A program made the position numbers and the translations under genes. Source: Patescibacteria group bacterium (GTDB taxonomy: Bacteria; Patescibacteriota; Minisyncoccia; Phycocordibacterales; XYD1-FULL-46-19). Taken from it: 11,731 nt of DNA. Shown here one piece after another: positions 1 to 8,317 of the stretch. Each line of letters begins with the position of its first letter. The stretch's first letter is position 1. The stretch is taken from positions 1 to 11,731 of the forward strand of contig JAUPUJ010000016.1 in assembly GCA_030917625.1 (NCBI GenBank). Reading direction: 5' to 3'. The notes below the pieces were generated by a model, which saw only the letters and a list, made by a program, of their open reading frames with translations, ran no database searches and was not told the DNA's origin.

Positions 1-12
1 AGACTGAATTTT

Positions 13-2691
13 ATGAAAAAAGACGAAAAATATATAAAAATAAAGGGTGCTAAAACCCATAATTTAAAAAATATTAGCTTAGAAATACCCCGCGATAAAA
101 TGGTGGTTATTACTGGTCTCTCAGGTTCGGGCAAATCTTCACTAGCTTTTGATACTATTTTTGCCGAAGGTCAAAGACGTTATGTTGAGTCTCTGTCATC
201 TTATGCGAGGCAGTTTTTAAAACAAATGCAAAAACCTGATGTTGATGAAATCACAGGTTTATCGCCAGCTATTTCTATTGACCAGAAATCTCGTTCTCAA
301 AACCCTAGATCAACAGTGGCGACTATTACTGAAATTTATGATTATCTGCGAGTCTTGTATGCTCGTATTGGTAAACCTCATTGTCCTGTTTGTGGCCGTC
401 AAATACATAAATTAGCTAATGATGAAATTGTAAGTTTGGTTTTAGAAAAAGTATCTAAAAACAATCAAGACGAATCTAAAGAGGTGGTAAAAATTTATGC
501 CCCAGTCGTGAGAGGACGTAAGGGAGAATATTATCAATTATTGTATGACTTATTAGACAAAGGTTACAGCGAAGTTTTAATTGATAATAAAAAATATAAT
601 TTAAGAGAGAGAATAGAACTCAGTCGAAACAAAAAACATGATATTGATGTTTTAATAGATGAAATAGACACCGCTGATTTTGTACGAGTAGAAACTAAAA
701 AAACCGCTTTAAAAGAAAAAATTACCGAAGCTGAATATGATAATGCCTATAGTCGTCTGGTGGAGGCAGTAGAGCGAGCTTTATTGGAATCATCTGGTTT
801 GGTTAGAGTGGTTATTGGATCGGGAAAAATAAAAACTGATATCCTGACTAATGCTCGGGTAGAGATGTTATTGTCAGCCAAATTTGCTTGTCCTTTCGAT
901 GGTTTTTCTTTTCCCGAAATAGAGCCTAGACTTTTTTCTTTTAATTCACCATATGGAGCTTGTCCTACTTGTCATGGTTTGGGGACTAAAAATTTGTATA
1001 GCGATAAACCTTGTCCAGATTGTGGAGGTAATAGGTTGCGCCAAGAAGCCCTTCATGTAACTTTGGGCGGAGAGAAATCAAAAAGTTCTGATGCTAAAAA
1101 TGAGGTTACTGGAAAAAATATTGTCGAGTTTACATCGCTGTCTATTAAAGAGGCCAATGCTTTTATTAAATCTTTAAATTTGAGCGACAAGGATCGTCTG
1201 ATTGCGGAAATGGTTTTTAGAGAGATTGAATCGAGACTAAAATTCTTACTTGATGTCGGACTTGATTATATTACTTTAGATCGCCGGGCTAATACCCTTT
1301 CGGGTGGCGAAGCTCAGCGAATTAGGCTGGCATCTCAACTGGGTTCACGTTTGGTAGGAACTTTATATGTGCTTGATGAGCCGACGATCGGACTCCATAG
1401 TCGAGACAATGATCGTTTAATTCAGACTTTAATTGATTTACGTGACTTGGGTAATACGATTGTAGTGGTAGAGCATGATGAGGATACTATTTTTGCCTCA
1501 GATTTCTTGGTGGATATTGGTCCGGGAGCGGGGGTGCATGGAGGTAATGTGGTGGTGGCTGATGAGACGGAAAAATTATTAACATCTAAAACCAATCCAT
1601 ATAATTCTTTAACGGTTGATTATTTGCGTCGTGAAAAAATGGTGCCGATGCCGGATTCTCGCCGCAGTGCTAATAAGGGTGTGATTCGTATTCGTGGGGG
1701 TAAAATTTTTAACATCAAAAATTTAAATGTCGATGTACCTTTGGGTAAATTAGTCGCTGTCACTGGAGTTTCTGGTTCTGGTAAATCTAGTTTTGTTTAT
1801 GAAATTTTAAGTAAAAATCTCCAAGCCAGATTTAATAAAAAAGTCAGGTCTAATGAAGTTTTTAATTGTAAGGAGTTTACAGGAACAGAATATTTGAGTC
1901 GATCTATCTTAATCGATCAGTCGCCAATTGGGCGAACGCCTAGATCAAATCCAGCGACTTATACCGGTGCTTTTTCTTGGATTAGAGAAGTTTTTGCTAG
2001 CACGGAAGCAGCTCGAGTTCGGGGCTGGAAGCCAGGGCGTTTTTCTTTTAATGTTAAAGGTGGACGTTGCGAAGCTTGTCAGGGTAATGGCACGATTGCA
2101 GTTGAAATGCACTTTTTGCCGACTGTTTATGTGACTTGTGATGTTTGTAATGGCACTCGGTTTGAGAAAGAAACTCTAGAAGTTAAATACAAAAAGAAAA
2201 ATATCAATGAGGTTTTGCATATGACGATAGAAGAATCTCTAGAATTTTTTGCCGATATTCCTGCGATTGCTGATCGCCTGAAAACTTTAAATGAAGTGGG
2301 GTTAGGTTATTTGCAATTAGGTCAGTCGGCAACTACCCTCTCGGGGGGTGAAGCTCAGAGGGTAAAAATATCTTCTGAACTTTATCGGCCTTTAGTTCAA
2401 AAATCTATTTATATTTTAGATGAACCAACAGTTGGTCTGCATTATGAGGATGTCAAAAATTTAGTAGTAATTTTGCAAAAATTAGTCGAAAAAGGGAATA
2501 CTGTGGTGGTAATAGAACATAATTTAGATGTTATTAAAAATGCTGATTATGTCATCGATATGGGTCCTGAAGGTGGTTCAGGAGGTGGTGACCTTGTGGC
2601 TACTGGTACGCCCGAAGACGTGGCCAATACAGATACTCACACTGGTAAATATTTACTTAAAGTTTTAAGGGAATCTAAAAAGAAAAAATAA
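13..2691 (+). CDS. uvrA: Excinuclease ABC subunit UvrA, lacking the insertion domain
   Basis: Damage-recognition ATPase of nucleotide excision repair; in known systems a UvrA dimer loads UvrB onto damaged DNA. The 892-residue protein has two ABC modules. Walker A motifs are GLSGSGKSS (Lys41) and GVSGSGKSS (Lys591), signatures are LSGGEAQR near 429 and 776, and Walker B motifs are LDEPTIGLH and LDEPTVGLH. Zinc-type cysteine pairs are visible at 124/127, 317/320, 334/337 and in the second half (CEAC, CDVC). The UvrB-binding region (about 130-290) is present. The DNA-binding insertion domain is not: only 13 residues separate CPTC (317-320) from CPDC (334-337), where E. coli has over 100. One expected CxxC (293-296) reads CPFD. 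The ATG at 13 gives the normal N-terminus; only 12 upstream bases are visible. uvrC follows 15 bases later, so co-transcription is likely. Identity is certain. Confidence 0.97.
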   Translation: MKKDEKYIKIKGAKTHNLKNISLEIPRDKMVVITGLSGSGKSSLAFDTIFAEGQRRYVESLSSYARQFLKQMQKPDVDEITGLSPAISIDQKSRSQNPRSTVATITEIYDYLRVLYARIGKPHCPVCGRQIHKLANDEIVSLVLEKVSKNNQDESKEVVKIYAPVVRGRKGEYYQLLYDLLDKGYSEVLIDNKKYNLRERIELSRNKKHDIDVLIDEIDTADFVRVETKKTALKEKITEAEYDNAYSRLVEAVERALLESSGLVRVVIGSGKIKTDILTNARVEMLLSAKFACPFDGFSFPEIEPRLFSFNSPYGACPTCHGLGTKNLYSDKPCPDCGGNRLRQEALHVTLGGEKSKSSDAKNEVTGKNIVEFTSLSIKEANAFIKSLNLSDKDRLIAEMVFREIESRLKFLLDVGLDYITLDRRANTLSGGEAQRIRLASQLGSRLVGTLYVLDEPTIGLHSRDNDRLIQTLIDLRDLGNTIVVVEHDEDTIFASDFLVDIGPGAGVHGGNVVVADETEKLLTSKTNPYNSLTVDYLRREKMVPMPDSRRSANKGVIRIRGGKIFNIKNLNVDVPLGKLVAVTGVSGSGKSSFVYEILSKNLQARFNKKVRSNEVFNCKEFTGTEYLSRSILIDQSPIGRTPRSNPATYTGAFSWIREVFASTEAARVRGWKPGRFSFNVKGGRCEACQGNGTIAVEMHFLPTVYVTCDVCNGTRFEKETLEVKYKKKNINEVLHMTIEESLEFFADIPAIADRLKTLNEVGLGYLQLGQSATTLSGGEAQRVKISSELYRPLVQKSIYILDEPTVGLHYEDVKNLVVILQKLVEKGNTVVVIEHNLDVIKNADYVIDMGPEGGSGGGDLVATGTPEDVANTDTHTGKYLLKVLRESKKKK

Positions 2692-2706
2692 TTAATTCTT
2701 GTTGGT

Positions 2707-3915
2707 ATGAAAAATCAGGATTTAAAACAATATAATTTACCCGATGAACCGGGAGTTTATTTTTTTTCGACGGGGGGCAAGATAACCTATATTGGTAAAG
2801 CTACTTCATTGAAAGATCGGGTAAAAAGTTATTTCAGTAATGATTTAATGGAGACTAGGGGTCCGCTTGTGGCTAAAATTATAGCCGAAGCAGATGTTTT
2901 ACATTGGCAAGTGACCGACTCTGTGCTCGAGGCTTTAATTTTGGAATCTAGTTTAATTAAAAAACACAAACCAGCAGGCAATACTCGTGAGAAAGATGAC
3001 AAAAGTTATTGGTATATTATTTTTACTAAAGAAGCTTGGCCTAGGGTGCTGATGGTCCGAGGGAAAGAATTAATTGAAACCCTTGACCCAGAAACTATAA
3101 AATACACTTTTGGACCTTTTCCTCAGGCTACTGAATTAAAAGAAGCTCTCAAGATAATTAGAAAAATATTTCCCTTTAGAGATAAATGTGAACCAGAGAG
3201 TGGTAAAGCATGTTTTTCGGCTCAAATTGGTTTGTGTCCCGGAGTTTGCAGTGGGGCTATTTCGGTTAAGGAATATGGTAGAACTATTAACCATCTCCGA
3301 CTCTTCTTTCTAGGTAAAAAGTCTGTTTTGATTAAAAAATTAGAATCAGAGATGAAGACAGCGATTAAAAAACTAGATTTTGAATCAGCTAGTATTTACC
3401 GTGATCGTATTTTTGCTATTAATCATATAAATGATATAGCGATGCTAAAAGCTAAAACTACAGGCAGTGGATTGCGAGTTGAAGCTTATGACATTGCTCA
3501 TACTTCTGGCAAAAATACGGTTGGAGTGATGACTGTGGTTATAGGTGGAGTACCAGAAAAACAGGCTTATAGGAAATTTAAAATTAAAGGGCCAGGACTA
3601 GATAGTAATAATGATATTTTAAATTTAAAAGAAATTTTAGATAGGAGATTTAATCATCAAGAATGGCCATTACCCAATCTTATGGTTTTAGATGGTGGTA
3701 AGGCCCAATTGAATGCTGGTCTTAAATTTATGACTGAAATTGGGGTTAAAATTCCAATAGTAGCCGTAGTCAAAGACGAGCACCATCGAGCTCGAGAAAT
3801 TATTGGAGACAAAATATCAGCTCGTAATTACGAGGCAGAAATTATTTTGGCTAATTCTGAAGCCCATCGGTTTGCTATTTCTTATCATAGAAAAGAGCGG
3901 GGGCGTTTGTTATAA
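2707..3915 (+). CDS. uvrC: Excinuclease ABC subunit UvrC, short form without HhH domain
   Basis: Dual-incision nuclease of nucleotide excision repair. Domain order: GIY-YIG nuclease at about 10-95 (GVY at 16-18, YIG at 28-30, Arg38), then a cysteine cluster C161-C169-C177-C181 spaced like the Fe-S cluster ligands of E. coli UvrC. A UVR UvrB-binding helix pair follows at about 210-245, then the RNase H-like nuclease with Asp262 (EAYDIAHT), Asp329 (LDGGKAQL) and His387 (EAHRFAISYH). The protein stops 15 residues after this His. At 402 residues it is about 200 shorter than typical UvrC and has no helix-hairpin-helix DNA-binding tail. The catalytic residues look intact, so it is probably functional. 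No Shine-Dalgarno precedes the ATG, which lies 15 bases after uvrA. The stop codon overlaps a TATAAT-like box in front of murF. Confidence 0.95.
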   Translation: MKNQDLKQYNLPDEPGVYFFSTGGKITYIGKATSLKDRVKSYFSNDLMETRGPLVAKIIAEADVLHWQVTDSVLEALILESSLIKKHKPAGNTREKDDKSYWYIIFTKEAWPRVLMVRGKELIETLDPETIKYTFGPFPQATELKEALKIIRKIFPFRDKCEPESGKACFSAQIGLCPGVCSGAISVKEYGRTINHLRLFFLGKKSVLIKKLESEMKTAIKKLDFESASIYRDRIFAINHINDIAMLKAKTTGSGLRVEAYDIAHTSGKNTVGVMTVVIGGVPEKQAYRKFKIKGPGLDSNNDILNLKEILDRRFNHQEWPLPNLMVLDGGKAQLNAGLKFMTEIGVKIPIVAVVKDEHHRAREIIGDKISARNYEAEIILANSEAHRFAISYHRKERGRLL

Positions 3916-3916
3916 T
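3908..3916 (+). promoter_or_regulatory. Extended -10 promoter-like element before murF
   Basis: TGTTATAAT is a perfect extended -10 (TGnTATAAT) that overlaps the uvrC stop codon. The murF ATG begins 8 bases downstream, so a transcript starting at the usual distance would be leaderless or nearly so. No convincing -35 box is visible. The same GTTTGTTA-AAT context recurs before the histidine kinase gene and the candidate small RNA. It could be coincidental in AT-rich DNA. Confidence 0.4.
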
Positions 3917-3923
3917 AAAAATT

Positions 3924-5237
3924 ATGGCTATTAAATCGTTATTAAAAAACATAGTGACTGGTATTTTGAGGTGGGAAGCACGGGTGATTTTAAATAAATA
4001 TAAACCCAAGATAATCACTGTGACCGGCAATGTTGGTAAAACCTCGACTAAAGATGCTATTTTTTATTTATTGACAGAAAATTACAATATCAGACGGAGT
4101 GAAAAAAGTTATAATAGTGAACTTGGTGTCCCTCTAACTGTTTTGGATCAAAAAAGTGGCTGGTCTAGCATATTCTCTTGGGCTAAAATTATAATTAGTA
4201 GTTTAAAATTATTTTTTACTCAATTAGATTATCCAAAATGGTTAGTACTTGAGGTTGGAGCTGATCATCCTGGTGATATTAAAAATACAGCCAGTTGGCT
4301 TCAATCTGATGTAGTGGTCATAACTAGACTACCCGAAGTACCAGTTCATATTCAGTTTTTTAAAGATAAAGAAGAAGTTATAGAAGAAAAATTGAGTTTA
4401 CTAAATAGTCTAAAAAAAGATGGAGTGGCGATTTTAAATGCTGATGATCAAATTTTATCGAGCAGAATTAATACTAATTCTGCTGGTTTTAAAGTTGTGA
4501 CTTATGGTTTTGGAGACGAAGCCGATATTAAAGCGGTCAATTTAAATATTATTTATACTGAAAACAAATTACCAATAGGAATAAAGTTTGATGTCCAAAA
4601 GAGAGATGAAATTTACCCAATGTATTTAAAGGGCTTATTAGGGAGGCATCAAGTTTATTCTATTTTAGCTTCTATTGCCGTTGCGATCTCAATTGATGAC
4701 AGTGTATCCCTTAAGGAAATAATTGGAATTTTGGAAAAAAACTATATTCTGCCACCAGGTCGGATGAGGTTATTAACTGGTATTAATAATAGTTTAATAC
4801 TCGACGATACTTATAATTCATCTCCGGAAGCGGTTAAATCAGCTATCAGTAGTATTTCTAGTCTAGACCATACAAAACGTAAAATAGCTGTCTTGGGCGA
4901 TATGTTAGAGCTAGGGCAGTTTACCGAACAAGCACACAGAGAAATAGGTCAAAAAGTATCTCAGGTTTTTGATATTTTAATTACGGTTGGAAATTATTCT
5001 AAATTTATAAATGAAGAAGCTGTTTCAAGTGGAATGAATTCAAGCTCAGCCTTTCATTTTTCAGATTCTGCGACCGCAGGTTTAGAATTACAGAAAATGA
5101 TTCAATCAGGAGATTTGATATTAGTGAAAGGTTCTCAAGGAATAAGAATGGAAAAAATAGTGGCTTTAATAATGACTGATGTGTCAAATAAAAATGATTT
5201 ATTGTGTCGCCAAGATGCAGAGTGGTCTTTAAAATAG
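3924..5237 (+). CDS. murF: MurF-type UDP-MurNAc-tripeptide D-Ala-D-Ala ligase, short N-terminus
   Basis: Mur ligase that by family would add D-Ala-D-Ala to the UDP-MurNAc-tripeptide in the cytoplasm. Visible motifs: P-loop TGNVGKTSTK (Lys39); LEVGADHPGDI in place of the usual E-M-G segment; LNADD; GRHQVYSILASIA; PGRMR followed by DDTYNSSP (294-301), which matches the family's D-D-x-Y-N-A-N-P; and LGDMLELG in the C-terminal domain. The P-loop lies at about residue 35, whereas E. coli MurF has roughly 100 residues before it, so the N-terminal UDP-substrate domain is essentially absent. The upstream bases (TTATAATAAAAATT) contain no in-frame extension or Shine-Dalgarno, so the short form is probably the real start. 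The ddl gene downstream supplies its dipeptide substrate. Another Mur-like ligase activity is possible, but the C-terminal motifs favour MurF. Confidence 0.88.
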   Translation: MAIKSLLKNIVTGILRWEARVILNKYKPKIITVTGNVGKTSTKDAIFYLLTENYNIRRSEKSYNSELGVPLTVLDQKSGWSSIFSWAKIIISSLKLFFTQLDYPKWLVLEVGADHPGDIKNTASWLQSDVVVITRLPEVPVHIQFFKDKEEVIEEKLSLLNSLKKDGVAILNADDQILSSRINTNSAGFKVVTYGFGDEADIKAVNLNIIYTENKLPIGIKFDVQKRDEIYPMYLKGLLGRHQVYSILASIAVAISIDDSVSLKEIIGILEKNYILPPGRMRLLTGINNSLILDDTYNSSPEAVKSAISSISSLDHTKRKIAVLGDMLELGQFTEQAHREIGQKVSQVFDILITVGNYSKFINEEAVSSGMNSSSAFHFSDSATAGLELQKMIQSGDLILVKGSQGIRMEKIVALIMTDVSNKNDLLCRQDAEWSLK

Positions 5238-5287
5238 TTCTCACCCACAGTTTTAAATAATTTGTAATAGAATTAAGTGTCTATGTT

Positions 5288-5296
5288 TGTTAAAAT
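5288..5296 (+). promoter_or_regulatory. Extended -10 promoter-like element before the histidine kinase gene
   Basis: TGTTAAAAT fits an extended -10 and lies 23 bases before the ATG at 5320, implying a short leader of about 16 bases. The 13-base string GTTTGTTAAAATT is repeated exactly upstream of the candidate small RNA (9996-10008). No good -35 was found. The 82-base gap after murF is long compared with the upstream gene spacing, which supports a new transcription start. Confidence 0.4.
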
Positions 5297-5319
5297 TGGT
5301 TTATTAATCAATTTTACTC

Positions 5320-6849
5320 ATGGGGAATTTTGATAATCTAACTTTATTTGTGTCTGGTCGAGTTATTATGCTCCGATGGTTTTTAATTTTACTGACAATT
5401 TTTAGTGTCGGTTTTTTCTCTGGATCAACTCTAATTAATTTTACTAATCCTGATTACTTATTTAGTACCCAAGCTTTTTTTGTAGTTTTTTTAATATTGG
5501 TAGCATTTTTGAATCTGATAATATTTTCTATTTATTATCTTGTTTATAACAAGCAATCTAATGGTTTATTAAATTTTTTAAATATTTTGCAAATTGCCCT
5601 AGATCTATTAATCGCGTCTATTATAGTACTTTTGTTTGCTGATCTTAGTGTGTTTGTGATGTTAGTTTTTTTCTATCCAATAATAGAATCTATTGTTTTG
5701 TTTACACCGCTAGCTGGATTTTTGGTCAGTTTATTATCGGGGTCTATAGTTTATTTATTAGAGTCTTTAAGCGGGCAAGCTATTTATATTGTTGGGGAAA
5801 AGATCAGTGTCAAAAATGTCGATTTAGTTTTACTAAATTACACCAATAATGATTTAGTTCCACCCAGTATTTTATTTGGAGCGATTTTAGTGTTATTTGG
5901 GTTCATTTTTTCCTATTTACATTCATTAATTGTGCCTAGAGAAAATAACCGATTTAATGAATCTAAAAGAAGATCAGCCGTTAAAAGTGAAAATATGACA
6001 AGTGAACGGGATTTATGGATGCGTAAATTTTCAGCTAAAATCGATGAAAATAATCGTTTATTGCGATCTAAAGACATAGAACTGTCTTTGGCGGAGCAAA
6101 AATTGAGCACTTTAGAGCATGCGAAATCAGAATTTATTTCAGTTACCACTCATCAATTAAGAACCCCATTGTCAGCTATTAAATGGACTTTTAATATGAT
6201 GTTGTCAGAACAGTTGGGGGTTATAAATAAAGAGCAAAGAGAATTTTTAGATAAAGGTTATCAGAGCACCTTAAAAATTATGAACATTGTAAACAATTTA
6301 GTTCATATTGATCATGATGAAGCTAAAAAAGATGATTATAATTTTATAGCCACAGATTTGGTGGAGTTTCTTAAAGAAATTAGTTTGGAGTTTTCTAATC
6401 AAGCTGAGAGTCAAAATATTAAATTAGAAATTCAGTCAGGGGCTTTAAATCTACCTCAAATAGATTTAGATAAAAATAAAATGCGCATGGTTTTTGAGAA
6501 TCTACTAGATAATGCTTTAAAATACACCCAAAGAGATGGTCAAGTGAATGTTATTATAAAAGATGACCGTCTAAATACAGCTGACAGAAAAATTGAAATA
6601 TTGGTCAGTGATAATGGGGTTGGTATTCCCAAAGCCGAACAAGATAAAATATTTCACAAATTTTTTCGGGCTTCCAATGCTAGATTACAAGAACCAGATG
6701 GTAGTGGTATTGGATTATTTATAGCTAAAGATGTAGTTGAAAACCATGGTGGTACTTTATGGTTTGAGAGCGAAGAAAATAAGGGCACAACTTTTCATGT
6801 GGTTTTACCAGCTAGTCATAAACCCGAAGTAACTCCGGAAAAAGAGTAG
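5320..6849 (+). CDS. Multi-pass membrane sensor histidine kinase
   Basis: Sensor kinase of a two-component system, 509 residues. About six hydrophobic segments fill residues 17-205, with very short loops and no obvious extracellular sensor domain, so the signal may be sensed in or near the membrane. A charged coiled-coil linker (about 225-270) follows, with no HAMP domain recognised. The kinase core is complete: H box HQLRTP with phospho-accepting His278, N box FENLLDNALKYT (Asn398), G1 box SDNGVGIP (Asp431), F box KIFHKFFRAS and G2 box GSGIGLF (461-467). This is the HisKA plus HATPase_c type. The start at 5320 is used; Met17 (5368), at the first membrane segment, is an alternative. There is no Shine-Dalgarno. 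The receiver gene starts 57 bases downstream and is the likely partner. The signal is unknown. Confidence 0.93.
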   Translation: MGNFDNLTLFVSGRVIMLRWFLILLTIFSVGFFSGSTLINFTNPDYLFSTQAFFVVFLILVAFLNLIIFSIYYLVYNKQSNGLLNFLNILQIALDLLIASIIVLLFADLSVFVMLVFFYPIIESIVLFTPLAGFLVSLLSGSIVYLLESLSGQAIYIVGEKISVKNVDLVLLNYTNNDLVPPSILFGAILVLFGFIFSYLHSLIVPRENNRFNESKRRSAVKSENMTSERDLWMRKFSAKIDENNRLLRSKDIELSLAEQKLSTLEHAKSEFISVTTHQLRTPLSAIKWTFNMMLSEQLGVINKEQREFLDKGYQSTLKIMNIVNNLVHIDHDEAKKDDYNFIATDLVEFLKEISLEFSNQAESQNIKLEIQSGALNLPQIDLDKNKMRMVFENLLDNALKYTQRDGQVNVIIKDDRLNTADRKIEILVSDNGVGIPKAEQDKIFHKFFRASNARLQEPDGSGIGLFIAKDVVENHGGTLWFESEENKGTTFHVVLPASHKPEVTPEKE

Positions 6850-6868
6850 TCTAGAAGTTAAAATAGGT

Positions 6869-6874
6869 TATAAT
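6869..6874 (+). promoter_or_regulatory. TATAAT -10-like box before the receiver gene
   Basis: A perfect TATAAT lies 32 bases before the receiver ATG, inside the 57-base gap after the kinase gene. No -35 match is visible at 16-18 bases upstream. If used, the receiver and ddl could be transcribed apart from the kinase. Confidence 0.35.
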
Positions 6875-6906
6875 ATATTCATTGTTATTTATTTAAGTAA
6901 AAAAGT

Positions 6907-7293
6907 ATGAGTCAGATCGAATTAAAAAAGATATTTATTGTAGAAGATGACGAGTTTCTTAGATCATTGACGGTCAAGCGTTTAGAGAAAGAAAATTATA
7001 GTATTGCTGTGGCGGCTGACGGAGAAAGTGCTTTGAAACACCTAGAAACAGATCATCCAGATTTGGTTCTTCTTGATCTTTTACTACCAGGAGTGGATGG
7101 ATTCCAAGTTTTGGAAAAAATGCATGGTAATTCTAGTCTGGCTCAAATTCCGGTGGTGGTTTTTTCTAATCTTGGTCAACGTGAAGATATTGAAAGAGCT
7201 AAAGGTTTAGGGGCGACAGATTTTTTAATCAAGGCCAACTTTACTCTAGATGATGTGGTGGCTAAAGTTAATGGCTATATGAATAAGATTTAA
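6907..7293 (+). CDS. Stand-alone response regulator receiver protein (CheY/Spo0F-like)
   Basis: 128-residue phosphoacceptor protein made only of a receiver domain. The acidic pocket is Glu13-Asp14-Asp15 (IVEDDEF), the phosphorylated aspartate is Asp57 (LLDLLLPGVDG), the switch Ser is Ser87 (VVVFSNLG), and the conserved lysine is Lys109 (FLIKA). There is no DNA-binding or enzymatic output domain, so it must act by protein contact or as a phosphorelay step. It sits directly after the histidine kinase gene, its probable phosphate donor, and only 7 bases before ddl, with which it is likely co-transcribed. The start is the only sensible ATG; no Shine-Dalgarno is visible. The output target is unknown. 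Confidence 0.93.
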   Translation: MSQIELKKIFIVEDDEFLRSLTVKRLEKENYSIAVAADGESALKHLETDHPDLVLLDLLLPGVDGFQVLEKMHGNSSLAQIPVVVFSNLGQREDIERAKGLGATDFLIKANFTLDDVVAKVNGYMNKI

Positions 7294-7300
7294 TATTATT

Positions 7301-8263
7301 ATGTCTAAAACTCGAGTTGGTGTTTTAAGAGGCGGTGTCGGTTGTGAATATGAAGTATCGCTATCAACTGGAGCGGGTGTGTTAAAAAATTTAAATCAAA
7401 ATAAATATGAAGCCAACGATATTTTAATTACCAGAGATGGTTTGTGGCACTATAAAGGATTACCGATTTTACCAGCTGAATTGCCAAAATATATTGATGT
7501 CGCTTTCAATGCTCTTCATGGTGAGTTTGGTGAAGACGGTCAGGTGCAGGGAATTTTAAATAATCTAGGCTTACCATTTACTGGTAGTGATCGTTATGGA
7601 TCTAGTTTGGGTATGAATAAGTATGAAGTTAAAGAAATTTTAAAAGATAATGATATTCTCACTCCTCGAGGTCTTGTTTTAGAAAAAAGTGATCAAGTAT
7701 TTTTAGCGGCCTCAGAGGTGTTTAAAAAGATTTCACCGCCATGGATTGTAAAGCCAATGGATAAAGGGTCTTCGGTGGGGGTTTATTTAGCTAAGACTTT
7801 CAAAGAATTAGAATTAGCTATACAGAATAGTTTAAGATTTTCTGATTATGTTTTGGTGGAAGAATATATTCGAGGCAAAGAATCGACTTGTGGGGCTGTC
7901 GATAATTTTCGTAATCATGAGATTTACTCTTTTCCAGCGATAGAGGTTTTAAAACCGGCTAATAATTTTTGGAGTTATGAAGATAAATATTCGGGTCTTA
8001 ACAATAGTCGTTGTCCGGGTTATTTTAGTGAATCAGAAAGCGAGCAGATCCAAGTTTTGACTAAAAAGATTCACAAATTATTAGGTCTGAGGCATTATTC
8101 TAGGTCAGATTTTATTGTTTCTCCTAGAGGTGTATATGCCCTTGAGGTCAATACTTTACCAGGGCTCTCTCTGGCTTCACCTTTATCAAAATCGATGGAA
8201 GCTGTAGGTTTATCTTACTCTGATTTTTTAGACCATATTTTAGATCTTGCATTAACCAAGTGA
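7301..8263 (+). CDS. ddl: D-alanine--D-alanine ligase
   Basis: ATP-grasp enzyme that joins two D-alanines to make the dipeptide used by MurF for peptidoglycan. Family motifs in order: GGVGCEYEVSLSTG near the N-terminus (Glu16/Glu18 region); HGEFGEDGQVQG; the ATP-binding segment WIVKPMDKGSSVGV; EEYIRGKE; the substrate loop SYEDKYSG; and the metal and substrate site RSDF then ALEVNTLPGL with Ser residues following. At 320 residues the length is normal for Ddl. The ligase-type tyrosine in the loop region is kept, which favours D-Ala-D-Ala over D-Ala-D-Lac specificity, although sequence alone does not settle this. It starts 7 bases after the receiver gene and has no Shine-Dalgarno. It ends in TGA, which argues against a recoded TGA in this organism. 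Confidence 0.95.
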   Translation: MSKTRVGVLRGGVGCEYEVSLSTGAGVLKNLNQNKYEANDILITRDGLWHYKGLPILPAELPKYIDVAFNALHGEFGEDGQVQGILNNLGLPFTGSDRYGSSLGMNKYEVKEILKDNDILTPRGLVLEKSDQVFLAASEVFKKISPPWIVKPMDKGSSVGVYLAKTFKELELAIQNSLRFSDYVLVEEYIRGKESTCGAVDNFRNHEIYSFPAIEVLKPANNFWSYEDKYSGLNNSRCPGYFSESESEQIQVLTKKIHKLLGLRHYSRSDFIVSPRGVYALEVNTLPGLSLASPLSKSMEAVGLSYSDFLDHILDLALTK

Positions 8264-8317
8264 TTGTGGTTATCTGAAGTATATAAAGATTAACAGTTGA
8301 TTTAACTATATAACAAT

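Noticed and set aside
5005..6149. Minus-strand frames opposite murF and the kinase gene
   Set aside because: They lie opposite conserved catalytic regions, have no signals of their own and are of low complexity.
8261..8263. TGA possibly read as glycine, as in some CPR lineages
   Set aside because: ddl ends at a natural family length at this TGA, and no gene in the window contains an in-frame internal TGA, so the standard bacterial code is sufficient.
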